Assembly: GCF_008330945.1 (NCBI RefSeq)
Contig: NZ_CP043488.1
Coordinates: 186,001 to 250,000, forward strand
DNA from: Labrys sp. KNU-23
GTDB lineage: Bacteria; Pseudomonadota; Alphaproteobacteria; Rhizobiales; Labraceae
Direction: 5' to 3'
Length of the DNA: 64,000 nucleotides
How positions within the stretch are numbered: position 1 is the first letter of the stretch; every line of letters begins with the position of its first letter. The translations under genes were made by a program, and so were the position numbers. Of the stretch, positions 1-10,208 are shown piece after piece. The notes under the pieces were generated by a model. The model was not told the origin of the DNA, ran no database searches, and saw only the letters and a list, made by a program, of their open reading frames with translations.

Positions 1-1
1 T

Positions 2-100
2 GGTGTTTTCAGTGACGTCGTCAGCAAGTTTTTCGTCTCCGACATGTCCTCGAAAGAAGCCGTCCAGGCGCTCGTGTCCGGGATCAACAACGCGCGCTAA
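2..100 (+). CDS. C-terminal end of an ABC solute-binding protein (partial)
   Basis: Only the last 32 codons are in the window; the frame starting at base 2 ends at TAA 98-100 with the residues ...EAVQALVSGINNAR. The tail is compatible with the C-terminal helix of an extracellular sugar-binding protein. It directly precedes two CUT1-type permeases and a MalK-like ATPase on the same strand, which is the usual order in these importers. The assignment rests mainly on context because no ligand-binding core is visible. Confidence 0.6.
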   Translation, partial: GVFSDVVSKFFVSDMSSKEAVQALVSGINNAR

Positions 101-111
101 CGCCAATCAAT

Positions 112-136
112 CCGCCGACAGCGGGCCTGTTGGCGG
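112..136 (+). promoter_or_regulatory. Intercistronic stem-loop after the binding-protein gene
   Basis: CCGCCGACAG at 112-121 pairs with CTGTTGGCGG at 127-136 (ten pairs, one of them G-U) around a five-base loop. No T-run follows, so it is not a Rho-independent terminator. A stable hairpin just after a binding-protein gene and before the permeases typically protects the upstream mRNA so that more binding protein than permease is made. Similar hairpins follow two other binding-protein genes in this window. Confidence 0.55.
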
Positions 137-180
137 TTGTCAAATTGGCGTATTCGCGGGAACAGCGGGAGCGCGGACTT

Positions 181-1077
181 ATGCGCAGCACGATTTCGTT
201 GAAAGACCGGTTTACTTTATGGCTCCCCAGGTTGGTACTCTCTCCCAGCTTGGTCGTCGTTTTTGTCGGGGTTTACCTTTTTATTGTTTGGACGGGCTGG
301 ATCTCTCTCTCCTCGTCCCAGATGGTCCCCCGATATGACTTTGTCGGCCTTGAGCAATATCTGCGCCTCTGGTCTACCCCGCGATGGGAAACCGCGGTCG
401 CTAATCTGTTCATCTTCACCATTTTGTTCCTGGCCATCACGATCGCTATCGGCCTGCTGATCGCCATCCTGCTCGATCAAAGTATCCGCGCCGAGGGGGT
501 CTTGCGCGCCGTCTATCTCTATCCGATGGCACTGTCCTTCATCGTGACCGGGACGGCCTGGAAATGGATCCTCAATCCGGATCTAGGCATTCAGAAGGTC
601 GTCAACGGATTGGGTTGGACCAGCTTTGTCTTCGACTGGATCACGCGGCCCGAATACGCAATCTACTGCGTGATTATCGCCGCTGTCTGGCAGTCGACCG
701 GCTTTGCGATGGCGATCTTCCTCGCCGGCCTGCGCGGCATCGACAATTCGATCATGAAGGCCGCACAGATCGAAGGCGCAAGCCTGCCGCGTATCTATGT
801 GAGCATCATCATTCCGATGCTGCGGCCGGCCTTTCTGAGCGTGATCGTTCTGCTCAGCTACATCTCGATCAAGAGCTTCGACCTCGTGCTGGCCCTGACC
901 AATGGCGGACCTGGAAGCGCGACGGAAATGCCGTCGACCTTCATGTTCTCGGCCACGTTTCGCCGCAACCAGATGGGCGTGGGCGCCGCCAGTGCCATGA
1001 TGATGCTGATGACGGTCGCCGCCATCATCGTCCCTTACCTCTATTCGGAATTAAGGGAGAACCGCAATGAGCACTGA
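181..1077 (+). CDS. CUT1-family sugar ABC transporter permease (MalF-like)
   Basis: Inner-membrane permease of a carbohydrate-type ABC importer, expected to pair with the next gene product. About six hydrophobic segments are visible. The cytoplasmic EAA loop, which docks on the ATPase, reads KAAQIEGASLPRIY near residue 195. I start at the ATG at 181 because GGGAG at 167-171 precedes it by nine bases; an in-frame TTG at 130 has no ribosome site and lies in the hairpin at 112-136. The gene ends 11 bases inside the next permease, so translation is probably coupled. The substrate is not readable; sugars, polyols or glycerol phosphate are typical of the family. Confidence 0.93.
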   Translation: MRSTISLKDRFTLWLPRLVLSPSLVVVFVGVYLFIVWTGWISLSSSQMVPRYDFVGLEQYLRLWSTPRWETAVANLFIFTILFLAITIAIGLLIAILLDQSIRAEGVLRAVYLYPMALSFIVTGTAWKWILNPDLGIQKVVNGLGWTSFVFDWITRPEYAIYCVIIAAVWQSTGFAMAIFLAGLRGIDNSIMKAAQIEGASLPRIYVSIIIPMLRPAFLSVIVLLSYISIKSFDLVLALTNGGPGSATEMPSTFMFSATFRRNQMGVGAASAMMMLMTVAAIIVPYLYSELRENRNEH

Positions 1078-1966
1078 GGTTGCGGCAATGAGCACTGAAG
1101 CTGCATCGGCGCGCCGCTCGCACAGGCTTGGACGGCTGTTCATCTACGGATCCCTGCTGGCACTCGCGGCCTTCTATCTGATGCCGCTGTGGGTCATGAT
1201 CGTGACCTCATTGAAGTCGCTGGACGAAATCTATGCCGGCTCCTTCATCGGTCCACCGCAGGCGGTGACCTTTGAGGCTTGGCAGAAGGCTTGGGGCCAG
1301 GCATGCATAGGCACAGCCTGCAACGGGCTACGCCCCTATTTCGTGAACTCACTGCTGATGGTGATCCCGGCGGTGGTCCTTTCGACGGGCATCGGGGCCA
1401 TCAACGGCTATATCCTGACCAAATGGCGCTTTCGAGGATCGAATTTCGTCTTCGGCATGTTGCTGTTCGGCTGCTTCCTGCCGTTCCAGGCTGTCATCCT
1501 GCCCATGGCGCAGGTGCTCGGCAGATTGGGGTTGTCGGGCAGCATTCCAGGATTGGTTCTGGTCCATACCGTCTATGGCATCAGCTTCACGACCCTGTTC
1601 TTCCGGAATTATTTCATCACCATCCCGGATGAACTGACGCGGGCGGCGCAGATCGACGGCGCTGGCTTCTTCCGCATCTTCTTTTCAGTGATGCTGCCGA
1701 CGGCGCTTCCCATCATGGTGGTGTCGTGTATCTGGCAGTTCACTCAGATCTGGAATGATTTCCTGTTCGGCGTGTCCTTCACCGCTGGGCAATCCTCCCC
1801 CATCACGGTGGCACTCAACAACATCGTCAACGTGACCATGGGGCGCAAGCAATACAATGTCGACATGGCCGCCGCCATGATCGCCGCCCTGCCAACCCTG
1901 ATCGTCTATGTCGTCGCCGGACGCTTTTTCGTCCGCGGCTTGACCGCCGGCGCCGTGAAAGGCTGA
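1067..1966 (+). CDS. CUT1-family sugar ABC transporter permease (MalG-like)
   Basis: Second permease of the importer, 299 residues, with an N-terminal membrane segment ([20 protein letters not shown]) and the EAA loop [15 protein letters not shown] in the C-terminal half. AAGGGAGAAC before the ATG at 1067 is a good ribosome site. The N-terminus contains an in-frame duplication: MSTEVAA is followed by MSTEAAS, and a second ATG lies 21 bases on at 1088, so either could start the protein. An extracytoplasmic insert with two cysteines (ACIGTAC) lies between the first and second membrane segments. Five bases separate it from the ATPase gene. Confidence 0.93.
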   Translation: MSTEVAAMSTEAASARRSHRLGRLFIYGSLLALAAFYLMPLWVMIVTSLKSLDEIYAGSFIGPPQAVTFEAWQKAWGQACIGTACNGLRPYFVNSLLMVIPAVVLSTGIGAINGYILTKWRFRGSNFVFGMLLFGCFLPFQAVILPMAQVLGRLGLSGSIPGLVLVHTVYGISFTTLFFRNYFITIPDELTRAAQIDGAGFFRIFFSVMLPTALPIMVVSCIWQFTQIWNDFLFGVSFTAGQSSPITVALNNIVNVTMGRKQYNVDMAAAMIAALPTLIVYVVAGRFFVRGLTAGAVKG

Positions 1967-1970
1967 GCCC

Positions 1971-3068
1971 ATGTCCACGCTTGAAATCGACCGTGTCCGC
2001 AAGTCCTACAGCAACCTCGCCGTCCTGAAGGAGGTCTCGATCTCCATCGACACCGGAGACTTTCTCGTGCTGCTCGGTCCGTCCGGCTGCGGCAAGTCCA
2101 CGCTCCTGAACATGATCGCGGGGCTCGAAACCATCACGGGCGGCGAGATCCGGATCGCCGGGAAGGTCGTCAACGACCTCTCCCCCAAAGATCGCGACAT
2201 CGCCATGGTGTTCCAGTCCTACGCGCTCTATCCGACGATGTCGGTGCGGCAGAACATCGAGTTCGGCATGAAGATCCGCGGCGTGGCGCCGGCCGAGCGC
2301 GAGACCGCGGTCAAGGCTGCGGCCGATATGCTGCAGATCACCCATCTCCTCGAGCGCAAGCCCTCGCAGCTTTCCGGTGGCCAGCGCCAGCGCGTCGCCA
2401 TGGGGCGCGCCATCGTGCGCCAGCCCAAGCTGTTCCTGTTCGACGAGCCGCTCTCCAATCTCGATGCCAAGCTGCGCGTCGACATGCGCACGGAGATCAA
2501 GCGCCTCCACGCGCGGCTCGGCACGACGATCGTCTATGTCACCCACGACCAGATCGAGGCCATGACCCTGGCGACCCGCGTGGCGGTCATGAAGGATGGC
2601 GTGGTGCAGCATCTCGACGAACCGCAGGCGGTCTATGACCGTCCGGCCAATGTCTATGTGGCGCGCTTCGTCGGGTCACCTGCCATGAACATCATTCCAG
2701 CCGTGCTCGAGATCCAGGGGGCGACTGCGAACGTCGTCTTCGAGATTGCCAACCGGCCGGCTGCCCGCATCTCGGGTATTGCCATCTCGGAAGAGGCGGC
2801 CCGGAAATATGGCGGCCGAAGAGTCCTTGTCGGCATCCGCCCGGAGAACTTTGCCGCCGCCGACGAGGCACGTGCGAACCTTGTGATCGATGTCGACGTC
2901 GTGGAACCAACCGGACCGGACACGCTGGTGGTGTTCCAGCTCGGCGGTGCCGAGGTCACCGCCCGCCTGCCACCGAAGCAGGCGTTCCCCGGACGCGAAG
3001 CCCATCTCAGCGTCGATACCTCACGCGTCGTCCTCTTCGACGCCGATACCGAAACCCGCATCGACTGA
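1971..3068 (+). CDS. MalK/UgpC-type ABC transporter ATP-binding protein
   Basis: Cytoplasmic ATPase that drives the importer. It shows Walker [10 protein letters not shown], signature [15 protein letters not shown], Walker B LFLFDEP and the switch histidine in VTHDQ. A C-terminal regulatory extension of about 120 residues follows, with the MalK/UgpC pattern (VGIRPENF and downstream OB-like strands). The length of 365 residues is normal for the family. MalK-type ATPases can serve several CUT1 importers, but its position directly after both permeases makes it the cognate subunit here. Confidence 0.95.
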   Translation: MSTLEIDRVRKSYSNLAVLKEVSISIDTGDFLVLLGPSGCGKSTLLNMIAGLETITGGEIRIAGKVVNDLSPKDRDIAMVFQSYALYPTMSVRQNIEFGMKIRGVAPAERETAVKAAADMLQITHLLERKPSQLSGGQRQRVAMGRAIVRQPKLFLFDEPLSNLDAKLRVDMRTEIKRLHARLGTTIVYVTHDQIEAMTLATRVAVMKDGVVQHLDEPQAVYDRPANVYVARFVGSPAMNIIPAVLEIQGATANVVFEIANRPAARISGIAISEEAARKYGGRRVLVGIRPENFAAADEARANLVIDVDVVEPTGPDTLVVFQLGGAEVTARLPPKQAFPGREAHLSVDTSRVVLFDADTETRID

Positions 3069-3079
3069 GGCCGGCTTTC

Positions 3080-4594
3080 ATGACAATTGCGGCAGATATC
3101 GTCATCGTTGGTTCGGGCATCGGAGGAGCATCGCTGGCTCACAGCCTCGCGCCCTCCGGCCTCCGTATTGTCATTCTCGAAAGAGGGGACTATCTCAAGG
3201 ACGCGCCGCAGGCGCGCGACGACATCGCGATTTTCCAGCAGGGTTACTATCGCTCGTCGGAGGAATGGCTGGGTACGGATGGTCAGAGCTTCCTGCCAGG
3301 CAATTATTACTATGTCGGCGGCAATTCGAAGTTCTTCGGCGCGGTGATGTATCGCTATCGCCGCCAGGACTTCGCGCCGCGAGCGCATATGGGTGGCACT
3401 TCGCCGGGCTGGCCCATCGCCTACGAAGACCTGGCGCCGTGGTATGACCGGGCCGAAGCGCTCTTCCGGGTGCGCGGCTCCGCCCAGGAGGATCCGACGG
3501 AGCCCAGGCATGCGCATGCCTATGGCTATCCGCCGGTTCCGGACGAACCGGCGATTACCACCATTCGCCGGCGGCTGGAATGCGCAGGTGTGCATCCTTC
3601 TGCGCTTCCTCTTGCGATCGATCTCGATGCCTGGCTGGAGCGGGGGCGGACGGGTTGGGATGCCTTTCCCAATACCGGGCAGGGCAAGATCGACGCCGAG
3701 GTCGGCCCTCTGGCGAGCGCGCTGGCCCATTCCAATGTCAGCCTGGTGACGGGCGCCAATGTCTCGCGCCTGGAGACGGACGAAAGCGGTCGCAAGGTCG
3801 TGGCCGCGGTCTATGTGAAGGATGGCGTCGAGCAGCGCCTTTCGGCCGGATCGTTCGCTATTGCTGCCGGCGCCGTGCAATCGGCGGCGCTGCTGTTACG
3901 TTCTGCCAACCAGGCGCATCCGAACGGGCTTGCCAATGGCTCGGACCAGCTCGGGCGCAACTTCATGAACCACAATACCACGGCGATGCTCGCCATCGAT
4001 CCATTCAAGCCGAATGGCTGCGTCTATCAAAAGACCATCGCCTTCAATGATTTCTATAACGAGGACAATGAGTACGGTTTCCCGCTCGGCAACGTCCAGC
4101 TGCTCGGCCGCATCACCGGCAATATTTTGAAGGCCAATTTCCCGGGGCCGGCGCCGGGTTGGTTCACCAAGCTCCTCGCGCGTTATGCCTATGGTTGGTT
4201 CCTGACGAGCGAGGATCTTCCCAATCCCGAAAGCCGCGTCACAGTGCGTGACGGACGTATCGTCATGCATTGGGTGCGTTCGAACATGCCCGCTCACGAG
4301 GCACTGATCGCCAAGACCCGGGCGGTGATGCGCAAGGCGGGATTTCCGATCGTTCTCAGCCACACATTCGGCCGTAAGACGACGTCACACCAATGCGGCA
4401 CGGCGCGTCTCGGCGACGATCCTCGCACCTCCGTCGTCGATCCGGATTGCCGCAGCCATGATGTAGATAATCTTTACATTACAGATGCTTCCGTCCTGCC
4501 GACTTCGGCTGCCGTCAACCCTGCCTTGACCATTGCCGCACTGGCGCTCAAGGCGGGGGCATCCATTCTCGACAGACGCGATGGGATGGCTTGA
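3080..4594 (+). CDS. GMC-family FAD oxidoreductase
   Basis: Flavoprotein of the glucose-methanol-choline family, 504 residues. The N-terminal Rossmann FAD motif is [13 protein letters not shown] (residues 8-20). The C-terminal GMC domain has [12 protein letters not shown] and the final [14 protein letters not shown], which carries the flavin-facing active-site loop. No signal peptide is seen. Members oxidise alcohol or sugar hydroxyl groups. It lies 11 bases after a sugar importer ATPase, so it probably oxidises the imported polyol or sugar, or a derivative. It is closer to the gluconate/fructose-dehydrogenase-like branch than to choline dehydrogenase, by overall pattern only. Confidence 0.88.
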   Translation: MTIAADIVIVGSGIGGASLAHSLAPSGLRIVILERGDYLKDAPQARDDIAIFQQGYYRSSEEWLGTDGQSFLPGNYYYVGGNSKFFGAVMYRYRRQDFAPRAHMGGTSPGWPIAYEDLAPWYDRAEALFRVRGSAQEDPTEPRHAHAYGYPPVPDEPAITTIRRRLECAGVHPSALPLAIDLDAWLERGRTGWDAFPNTGQGKIDAEVGPLASALAHSNVSLVTGANVSRLETDESGRKVVAAVYVKDGVEQRLSAGSFAIAAGAVQSAALLLRSANQAHPNGLANGSDQLGRNFMNHNTTAMLAIDPFKPNGCVYQKTIAFNDFYNEDNEYGFPLGNVQLLGRITGNILKANFPGPAPGWFTKLLARYAYGWFLTSEDLPNPESRVTVRDGRIVMHWVRSNMPAHEALIAKTRAVMRKAGFPIVLSHTFGRKTTSHQCGTARLGDDPRTSVVDPDCRSHDVDNLYITDASVLPTSAAVNPALTIAALALKAGASILDRRDGMA

Positions 4595-4595
4595 C

Positions 4596-6233
4596 ATGGG
4601 ATCGGCTCGCCTCGGCATCCTCGCATCTCAGTCGCCGGATGTCCGGACGTTCGACTATATCGTCGTCGGCGGCGGCTCCACCGGCTGCGTCGTCGCCTCC
4701 CGCCTGTCGGAAGACCCGGATCTGGACATCCTGCTTCTGGAAGAAGGGCCGCGCGACCGCAGCCCCTACATCCATATTCCCGGTGCCTATTACAAGACGG
4801 CGCAAGGCTCGTTGCTCAAGCGGATCGCCTGGGAGCCGACATCGGAGCAGGGACAGCCGCAAAATCCGACCATGGTGCAGGCACGGGTGCTGGGCGGCGG
4901 CAGTTCCGTCAATGCCATGATCTATATCCGGGGTGTTCCGGGCGATTATGAGCGGTGGGCTGCCATGGGGGCGACAGGCTGGGGCTATGCCGATGTGCTG
5001 CCTTATTTCAAGCGTGCCGAGGACAACAACCGGTTCTGCAACCAGGTGCACGGTGTGGGTGGCCCGCTCGGTGTCTCCGACATCGACCATATCCATCCGC
5101 TGACGCGCGCCTGGCTTCAGGCCTGCCAGCAGGCGGGGTTGCCCTATAATCCCGACTTCAATTCGGGCGATCCCGCGGGATGCGGATTTTATCAGATCAC
5201 TGCCCGCAACGGACGGCGCAGTTCTGCCGCCACCGCCTATATCGAGCCCGCCCGCCGGCGTCGCAACCTTCGGGTCCGGACGGAAACGGCCGTGACGCGC
5301 GTGATCATCGAGAGAGGCCGCGCGGTCGGTGTCGAATGCATCCAGGGCACTACCCGATGCGTCTACAAGGCACGCAGGGAGGTCATCCTCTCAAGCGGTG
5401 CGATAGCCACGCCCAAGCTTCTGATGCTGTCGGGGATCGGGCCGGCCGCGCAGCTCTCGCGCCATGGTATCGGCATTCATGCCGATCTGCCGGGCGTTGG
5501 TCAAAATCTCCAAGACCACATCGAGATTTCGCTGATCTACCAGCTCAACGGTCCACACAGCTACGATAAATACAAGAAGCTGCACTGGAAGGCCCTGGCG
5601 GGCCTGAACTATGCCCTGTTCCGCAATGGACCGGCCGCTTCCAACCTCATTGAAGGCGGCGCCTTCTGGTGGGGCGACAAGAGCCAGGCGACGCCGGACA
5701 TCCAATATTTCATGGTCGTCGGCGCCGGCATCGAGGAAGGCGTCGACGCGGTGCCCGGCGGCAATGGCTGCACCGTCAATCTCGGTCAGATCCGGCCTCG
5801 CTCGAGAGGGGAGGTGACGCTCGTCAGCGCCGATTTCGCCGACAACCCGCGGGTCACGCCGCGTTATTTTTCCGATCCCTATGATCTCGACGCCCTCACG
5901 GATGGGACGATGGCTGCTCTCGACATCATGTCACAACCGGCTATTGCTAAATATCTGGCGGCCAGGCACACGCCGTCACGCCAATTGACGGCGCGGGCCG
6001 ATATCAGAGCCTTCTGCCAGCAAGAGGCTCATGCGGCGCTCCATCCCGCGGGAACCTGTCGCATGGGTGAGGACAAAATGGCCGTCGTCGACCCGCAACT
6101 GCGTGTCCGAGGCATTGAAGGATTGCGCGTTGCCGACGCTTCAATCATGCCGACTTTGATATCCGGCAATCCGAATGCGGTTTGCATCATGATCGGAGAG
6201 CGTGCTGCTGATATTTTGCGCGACCAGCAGTAG
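4596..6233 (+). CDS. GMC-family oxidoreductase, choline/alcohol dehydrogenase-like
   Basis: Second GMC flavoprotein. It shows [18 protein letters not shown] for FAD binding, the first GMC signature near [17 protein letters not shown], the second at [17 protein letters not shown], and the active-site segment HPAGTCRMG followed by [12 protein letters not shown] (His and Asn pair). I place the start at ATG 4596, just after the stop of the previous gene; ATG 4581 is an in-frame alternative. Unlike the first GMC protein it belongs to the BetA/AlkJ-like branch. Two different GMC enzymes in tandem suggest sequential oxidation of the transported substrate. Confidence 0.9.
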   Translation: MGSARLGILASQSPDVRTFDYIVVGGGSTGCVVASRLSEDPDLDILLLEEGPRDRSPYIHIPGAYYKTAQGSLLKRIAWEPTSEQGQPQNPTMVQARVLGGGSSVNAMIYIRGVPGDYERWAAMGATGWGYADVLPYFKRAEDNNRFCNQVHGVGGPLGVSDIDHIHPLTRAWLQACQQAGLPYNPDFNSGDPAGCGFYQITARNGRRSSAATAYIEPARRRRNLRVRTETAVTRVIIERGRAVGVECIQGTTRCVYKARREVILSSGAIATPKLLMLSGIGPAAQLSRHGIGIHADLPGVGQNLQDHIEISLIYQLNGPHSYDKYKKLHWKALAGLNYALFRNGPAASNLIEGGAFWWGDKSQATPDIQYFMVVGAGIEEGVDAVPGGNGCTVNLGQIRPRSRGEVTLVSADFADNPRVTPRYFSDPYDLDALTDGTMAALDIMSQPAIAKYLAARHTPSRQLTARADIRAFCQQEAHAALHPAGTCRMGEDKMAVVDPQLRVRGIEGLRVADASIMPTLISGNPNAVCIMIGERAADILRDQQ

Positions 6234-6645
6234 ATGTGGCTGCAGGGCTAGGCTCCAGATTGAGAGGGGATCGCAACCCGGCGCATGTGCTAGCTTCCCG
6301 CGCTTCGGAGGCGTGCGTATCTCTCAACATTGAAGGGCGGGGAACTCAGCAAGAGAGGGTGTTCGCTGTCGAAGGCGGCTTAAGCTCAATCGTCTCGATC
6401 GTAGTTTATTGAGGGAAATCGCGATTACTGCCACTGTGGCGTGCCGGCGCGTAAGGCTTGGTTGCAGACCCCCGCAACCAGTTCTGTCATGAATCGCTCG
6501 CTATCCGGGTCTAGCCGTCCAGGTTGCGTTTTGTGTTTCAGTTCAGAGTTCGGTCGTTGGTCGATATCAGCGGGGAGGCGAGTGCGAAGGGGAATACGCC
6601 ACCAGACTGCGGATGGCGTAGATGTGGGGACCTCGCGATCGGTGT
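6234..6645. other. Intergenic region between convergent genes
   Basis: About 410 bases between the second GMC gene and the leftward monooxygenase gene. Open frames here are short and lack ribosome sites. A 74-codon leftward frame (6425-6649) starts inside the neighbouring gene and has no recognisable domain. I see no clear terminator hairpin with a T-run, no RNA gene and no repeat. Confidence 0.5.
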
Positions 6646-8028
6646 TCATGCCGTGAATGGCTGGTAGCGGAAGCCAGCCGCGGGGTGTGGTGGCTTCAGT
6701 CGTGCATGCCCTCGCCCGAACAATTTTTCACGGAAGGTTCCTTCGGAATATTCCTTCTTGAACACGCCACGCCGCTGAAGCTCCGGTACGACCAGTTCGA
6801 CGAAATCGACAAAGGTCTCCGGCATGACCGCATAGGAGATATTGAAGCCATCGACACCGGTGTCGCGGACCCATTCCTGCAGATTATCGGCGATGGTTTC
6901 AGGGGTGCCGACGAGCGAGGTCGTCGAGCCGCCGACGATGGTGCTTCGCGCCAGATCGCGCGCTGTCCAAACGCGTTTGTCGGGATTTTCCACAGTCAGG
7001 GCCTCGATAGCGGACCGGATGGCGTCGTTCTCGACATATTCCAGCGGTCTGTCGAGGCCATGGGCCTTCAAATCAATCCCGAGCCAGCCTGACAGCAATG
7101 CCAGTGCACCTTCGATGCTACCATAACTAAGATACTCGTCATATTTCGCGCGGGCGGCAGCCTCGGTTTTGGCCACGATCACGTTGAGTTCGACGAAGGC
7201 TTTCACGGAGGATGCGCGTCTGCCGGCGGCAGCGGCGCGGCGCCGGATGTCGGTCACGCGAGAGGCGACGAGAGCCTTGGAGCGCCCATTCAGGAAAACA
7301 CACTCGGCGTGCTTGGCTGCGAAAGCGCGTCCTTTGTTTGAAGATCCCGCCTGAAAAAGCAGGGGCGTGCGTTGAGGGGAGGGCTCGCTGAGGTGAATGG
7401 CATTGAGCTGATAATAGGGACCCTTGTGCAAAGCGGGCCGGACATGGTTCGGGTCGGCATAGATGCCTCGTGCTGTGTCCTTGACAATGGCAGCATCGTC
7501 CCAGGATCCTTCCCACAGCTTGTAGACGGCGTCCATGTAATCATGGGCTATGTCATAGCGGATGTCGTGCGAGACCTGTCGCTCATGGCCAGCGCCTCGG
7601 GCGGCGCTGTCGAGATAGCCGGTCACGATGTTCCAGCCGATGCGGCCGCGGGTGAGGTGGTCGAGCGTCGACATGCGGCGGGCGAAAGTATAGGGCGGTT
7701 CGAAAGACAGAACGGCGGTCGAGGCAAAACAAAGATGGGTGGTGACGGCCGCCATTGCCGGGATCACCAGAAGCGCGTCGTTGACCGGTACCTGCGTCGC
7801 GTTGCGCAGCGCCGTTTCGGGGCCTCCGCCATAGACATCGTAGAGGCCCAGTACGTCGGCGAGAAATAGTCCGTCGATCAGGCCACTTTCGAGCAATTTG
7901 GCAAGGTCGGTCCAATATTCCAGTGTGTTGTAGTGTGCCGAGCGGTCGCGCGGGTGTGTCCAAAGCCCGGGTGAGAGATGCCCGGGACAGTTCATTGCGA
8001 ACGCATTGATGTGAATTTCAGAACTCAT
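6646..8028 (-). CDS. LLM-class FMNH2-dependent monooxygenase (NtaA/SnaA/DszA family)
   Basis: 460-residue two-component flavin monooxygenase, first of six family members in the window. The visible family blocks are FDGLFLADVLGLYDVYGG-like strand 1, RIGWNIVTGYLDSAARG at the flavin-binding loop, LFQAGSSNKGRAFAAKHAE, and the tail FVELVVPELQRRGVF. It is visibly closest to the copy at 18624-19997, sharing NAFxMNC, PGLWxHPRD and the YLDSAAR loop, so the two are recent paralogs. These enzymes use reduced FMN from a separate reductase to oxidise organosulfur compounds or amines. It is the last gene of a leftward operon after a ribose-type importer, so it probably acts on that importer's ligand. Confidence 0.9.
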   Translation of the reverse strand: MSSEIHINAFAMNCPGHLSPGLWTHPRDRSAHYNTLEYWTDLAKLLESGLIDGLFLADVLGLYDVYGGGPETALRNATQVPVNDALLVIPAMAAVTTHLCFASTAVLSFEPPYTFARRMSTLDHLTRGRIGWNIVTGYLDSAARGAGHERQVSHDIRYDIAHDYMDAVYKLWEGSWDDAAIVKDTARGIYADPNHVRPALHKGPYYQLNAIHLSEPSPQRTPLLFQAGSSNKGRAFAAKHAECVFLNGRSKALVASRVTDIRRRAAAAGRRASSVKAFVELNVIVAKTEAAARAKYDEYLSYGSIEGALALLSGWLGIDLKAHGLDRPLEYVENDAIRSAIEALTVENPDKRVWTARDLARSTIVGGSTTSLVGTPETIADNLQEWVRDTGVDGFNISYAVMPETFVDFVELVVPELQRRGVFKKEYSEGTFREKLFGRGHARLKPPHPAAGFRYQPFTA

Positions 8029-8045
8029 CGATCCTCACCTCGAGA

Positions 8046-8073
8046 ATCATCGGCCGGTCGGCGAGCCGATGAT
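8046..8073 (-). promoter_or_regulatory. Stem-loop between binding-protein and monooxygenase genes
   Basis: ATCATCGGC at 8046-8054 and GCCGATGAT at 8065-8073 form a perfect nine-pair stem with a ten-base loop, located between the binding-protein stop and the monooxygenase start on the transcribed strand. No T-run follows. It may stabilise the upstream message or lower read-through into the monooxygenase gene. Confidence 0.55.
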
Positions 8074-8090
8074 CCCAGCTTCCAGCAGAT

Positions 8091-9143
8091 TTAGTTGGCC
8101 TTGGGGATCCACGGGGCGGAGGCGACATCGCGGGCCAGAAATGCCGGCAGCTTTCCGACAAGGTCCTCTTCGTTCTTGATGTCGTTGTCGTGGAGTAATT
8201 GGCGGGTGATCAAGGTCGGAGAGCCATAGATTCTGTTCGTGTCGAGCTTCCCGGCAATCGAGAGCGCGAGCGCTCGGACCTGTACTTCTCCCAGCCCTCC
8301 CGCGCTCGTGGCGGCGGTTGCCACCCAGGGACCGGCGGGATCTCGGATCGCCTGGATATCGGAGGTGGAGACATCCACGCTGTAGATCTTGACCTGGTCG
8401 GACAGTCCCGCCTCAGCGACGGCGAGGGCGGCGCCTCGGGCAAACTCGTCATAGGGCGCTATGATCACGGTGATGTCCGGATTGGCGCGCAGAACCGCGG
8501 CGGTCTGGTTGGCTACCGAGGCCGCCGTCGTATCGTCGACCGTGCCCCATTGGCCGACCTGCTGCACGCCAGGATGCTTGGCCTTGAAAGCGGACCAGGC
8601 CTTGTCGCGACGATCGAGCGCGGGGAAGCCTTCCACATAGACATAGCCGGCCTTGAAATTCTCCCCGTTGTCTTTGAGTACTTGGTCGAGGACGAGATTG
8701 AGCTGGCGATCCTCATCCTGGTCGACGATCACGACCTCAGGCTCCGTCAGATAGATATTGCCCGCCACGATCTTGATGCCGTTGGCGAGAGCCTCCTTGA
8801 CGACATCGTCGACGGCCTCGGCCTTTCCGCCGCTGACAATGATGCCCTGCACACCCAATGCGACGGCCTGGCGAATTTGTTCGCGCTGCTCGTCGGGCTT
8901 CTGACGGCCGGGAAATATCCGCAAGTCGATGCCCAGAGCCTTGGCCTGCCGGACGGCGCCGGCTTCGGCCGCCTCGAAATAGTCGCCGCCCGACAGATAG
9001 GCGACGAGCGCAATTTTGACACCGCCCTTGTCGAAAGGTGCGGGGGCGCCCGCAAGGCCATCCGCCCAGGCGGCCGATGCCGTAACAAGAACGCTTGCTG
9101 CAAGCGCAAGGCCTGCGGCGCGCAAGGCGCTGCGTAGCATCAT
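8091..9143 (-). CDS. Ribose-type ABC transporter periplasmic binding protein
   Basis: Periplasmic ligand receptor of the Peripl_BP_4 (RbsB-like) family, 350 residues. The start at 9143 is supported by AAGGAGAG upstream and by a classical signal peptide after MMLRS (hydrophobic core LALAASVLVTASAAWA, cleavage after AWA). The mature part has the two-lobe pattern: KIALVAYLSGGDYFEAAEAG at the first strand, LGVQGIIVSGG, and PDITVIIAPYDEFARGAALA in the second lobe. It heads toward a permease and dual ATPase in the same leftward operon. The ligand need not be a sugar; context suggests a substrate for the downstream flavin monooxygenase. Confidence 0.9.
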   Translation of the reverse strand: MMLRSALRAAGLALAASVLVTASAAWADGLAGAPAPFDKGGVKIALVAYLSGGDYFEAAEAGAVRQAKALGIDLRIFPGRQKPDEQREQIRQAVALGVQGIIVSGGKAEAVDDVVKEALANGIKIVAGNIYLTEPEVVIVDQDEDRQLNLVLDQVLKDNGENFKAGYVYVEGFPALDRRDKAWSAFKAKHPGVQQVGQWGTVDDTTAASVANQTAAVLRANPDITVIIAPYDEFARGAALAVAEAGLSDQVKIYSVDVSTSDIQAIRDPAGPWVATAATSAGGLGEVQVRALALSIAGKLDTNRIYGSPTLITRQLLHDNDIKNEEDLVGKLPAFLARDVASAPWIPKAN

Positions 9144-9169
9144 CTTCGTCTCTCCTTGAATGATGTATC

Positions 9170-10195
9170 TCAGCTCGGCCGCTTGGTCAGGCCGAAGGTG
9201 ACGGTCAAAGCGCCGATGAGGACCGCGCCTTTGATGAAATCCTGGAGGTAATAGGGAGCATTCAGCATTGTCAGGCCGTTGAGCAGGACGCCCACGAAGA
9301 CGGCTCCGATGATGGTGCCGAAAATATTGGGGCGATTTACCCCCAAGACCGCATAGCCGATCAGCGCCGCCGCGACGGCATCGAGCATGAGGCCGTTGCC
9401 GGCGCTGACATCGCCACGCCCGATCCGGCCGGCAAGCAGGATGCCACCAAGGGATGCAATCGAGGATGAGAGGACATAGGCCAGGACGCGGTAGAGCTTG
9501 GTCGGAGCACCCGCCAGACGGGCTGCGATTTCGCTTCCCCCGACGGCATAGAAGACGCGTCCATATCGTGTCCGCTCCATCACGAACCACATCAGCAACG
9601 CAACGGTAGCCAGGACGACGACGGGAAGCGGGACGATCCCTTCAATCCTGTAGCGCCCAAGCGCAAGGAAGCTGTCGGGAAAGACGCCAGGTGCTCTCGT
9701 GCCGTCGAGCAGGGTCATACCCGGCGCGATCGAACGCCCACCGGTGGGGATGAGCTGCAGGCCGGCGAGCAGGAACAACGTGCCAAGCGTCGCCAGCAAA
9801 TCGGGAATGCGAATGACCACGATGAGCAGGGCGTTGAACAGGCCGACGAGAACGCCGATGAGTAGGCACCCGGCAACGGCGACCTCGCTCGAACCGTTCA
9901 GCACGATGAGAATGTAGGCAGCCGCCATCTGGGAGAACGCCGCCAGCCCGCCGACCGAGACATCGAATCCGCCGACGATCGTCGAGATCGTGACGCCGAC
10001 GCCGAGCAGGGCAACGATCGAGACGGCTTGCAGGATACTGAAAAGGTTGGCGACCCTGATGAAGGCAGGCTCTCGCACCGCGAAGATCACGATCATGGCG
10101 GCGAGGAGCAGGAAAATTCCCCATCGCACGGCGATGTCGCGAGCCGAGAGGCTTTGAGCACGGTCCGCGGGGGCAAGGGATGAGGTTGATGACAT
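9170..10195 (-). CDS. Ribose-type ABC transporter permease (RbsC-like)
   Basis: Integral membrane permease, 341 residues, with eight or more hydrophobic segments and the family block VGVTISTIVGGFDVSVGGLAA near residue 70. The C-terminal motif GNGLMLDAVAAALIGYAVLG is also present. I take ATG 10195 (MSSTSSLAPADR) rather than longer upstream starts because the longer version overlaps the ATPase gene and adds a non-membrane arginine-rich tail. Thirteen bases separate it from the ATPase stop; TAAGG overlapping that stop may serve as the ribosome site. Confidence 0.92.
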   Translation of the reverse strand: MSSTSSLAPADRAQSLSARDIAVRWGIFLLLAAMIVIFAVREPAFIRVANLFSILQAVSIVALLGVGVTISTIVGGFDVSVGGLAAFSQMAAAYILIVLNGSSEVAVAGCLLIGVLVGLFNALLIVVIRIPDLLATLGTLFLLAGLQLIPTGGRSIAPGMTLLDGTRAPGVFPDSFLALGRYRIEGIVPLPVVVLATVALLMWFVMERTRYGRVFYAVGGSEIAARLAGAPTKLYRVLAYVLSSSIASLGGILLAGRIGRGDVSAGNGLMLDAVAAALIGYAVLGVNRPNIFGTIIGAVFVGVLLNGLTMLNAPYYLQDFIKGAVLIGALTVTFGLTKRPS

Positions 10196-10208
10196 GAAGG
10201 AGAGGGCC

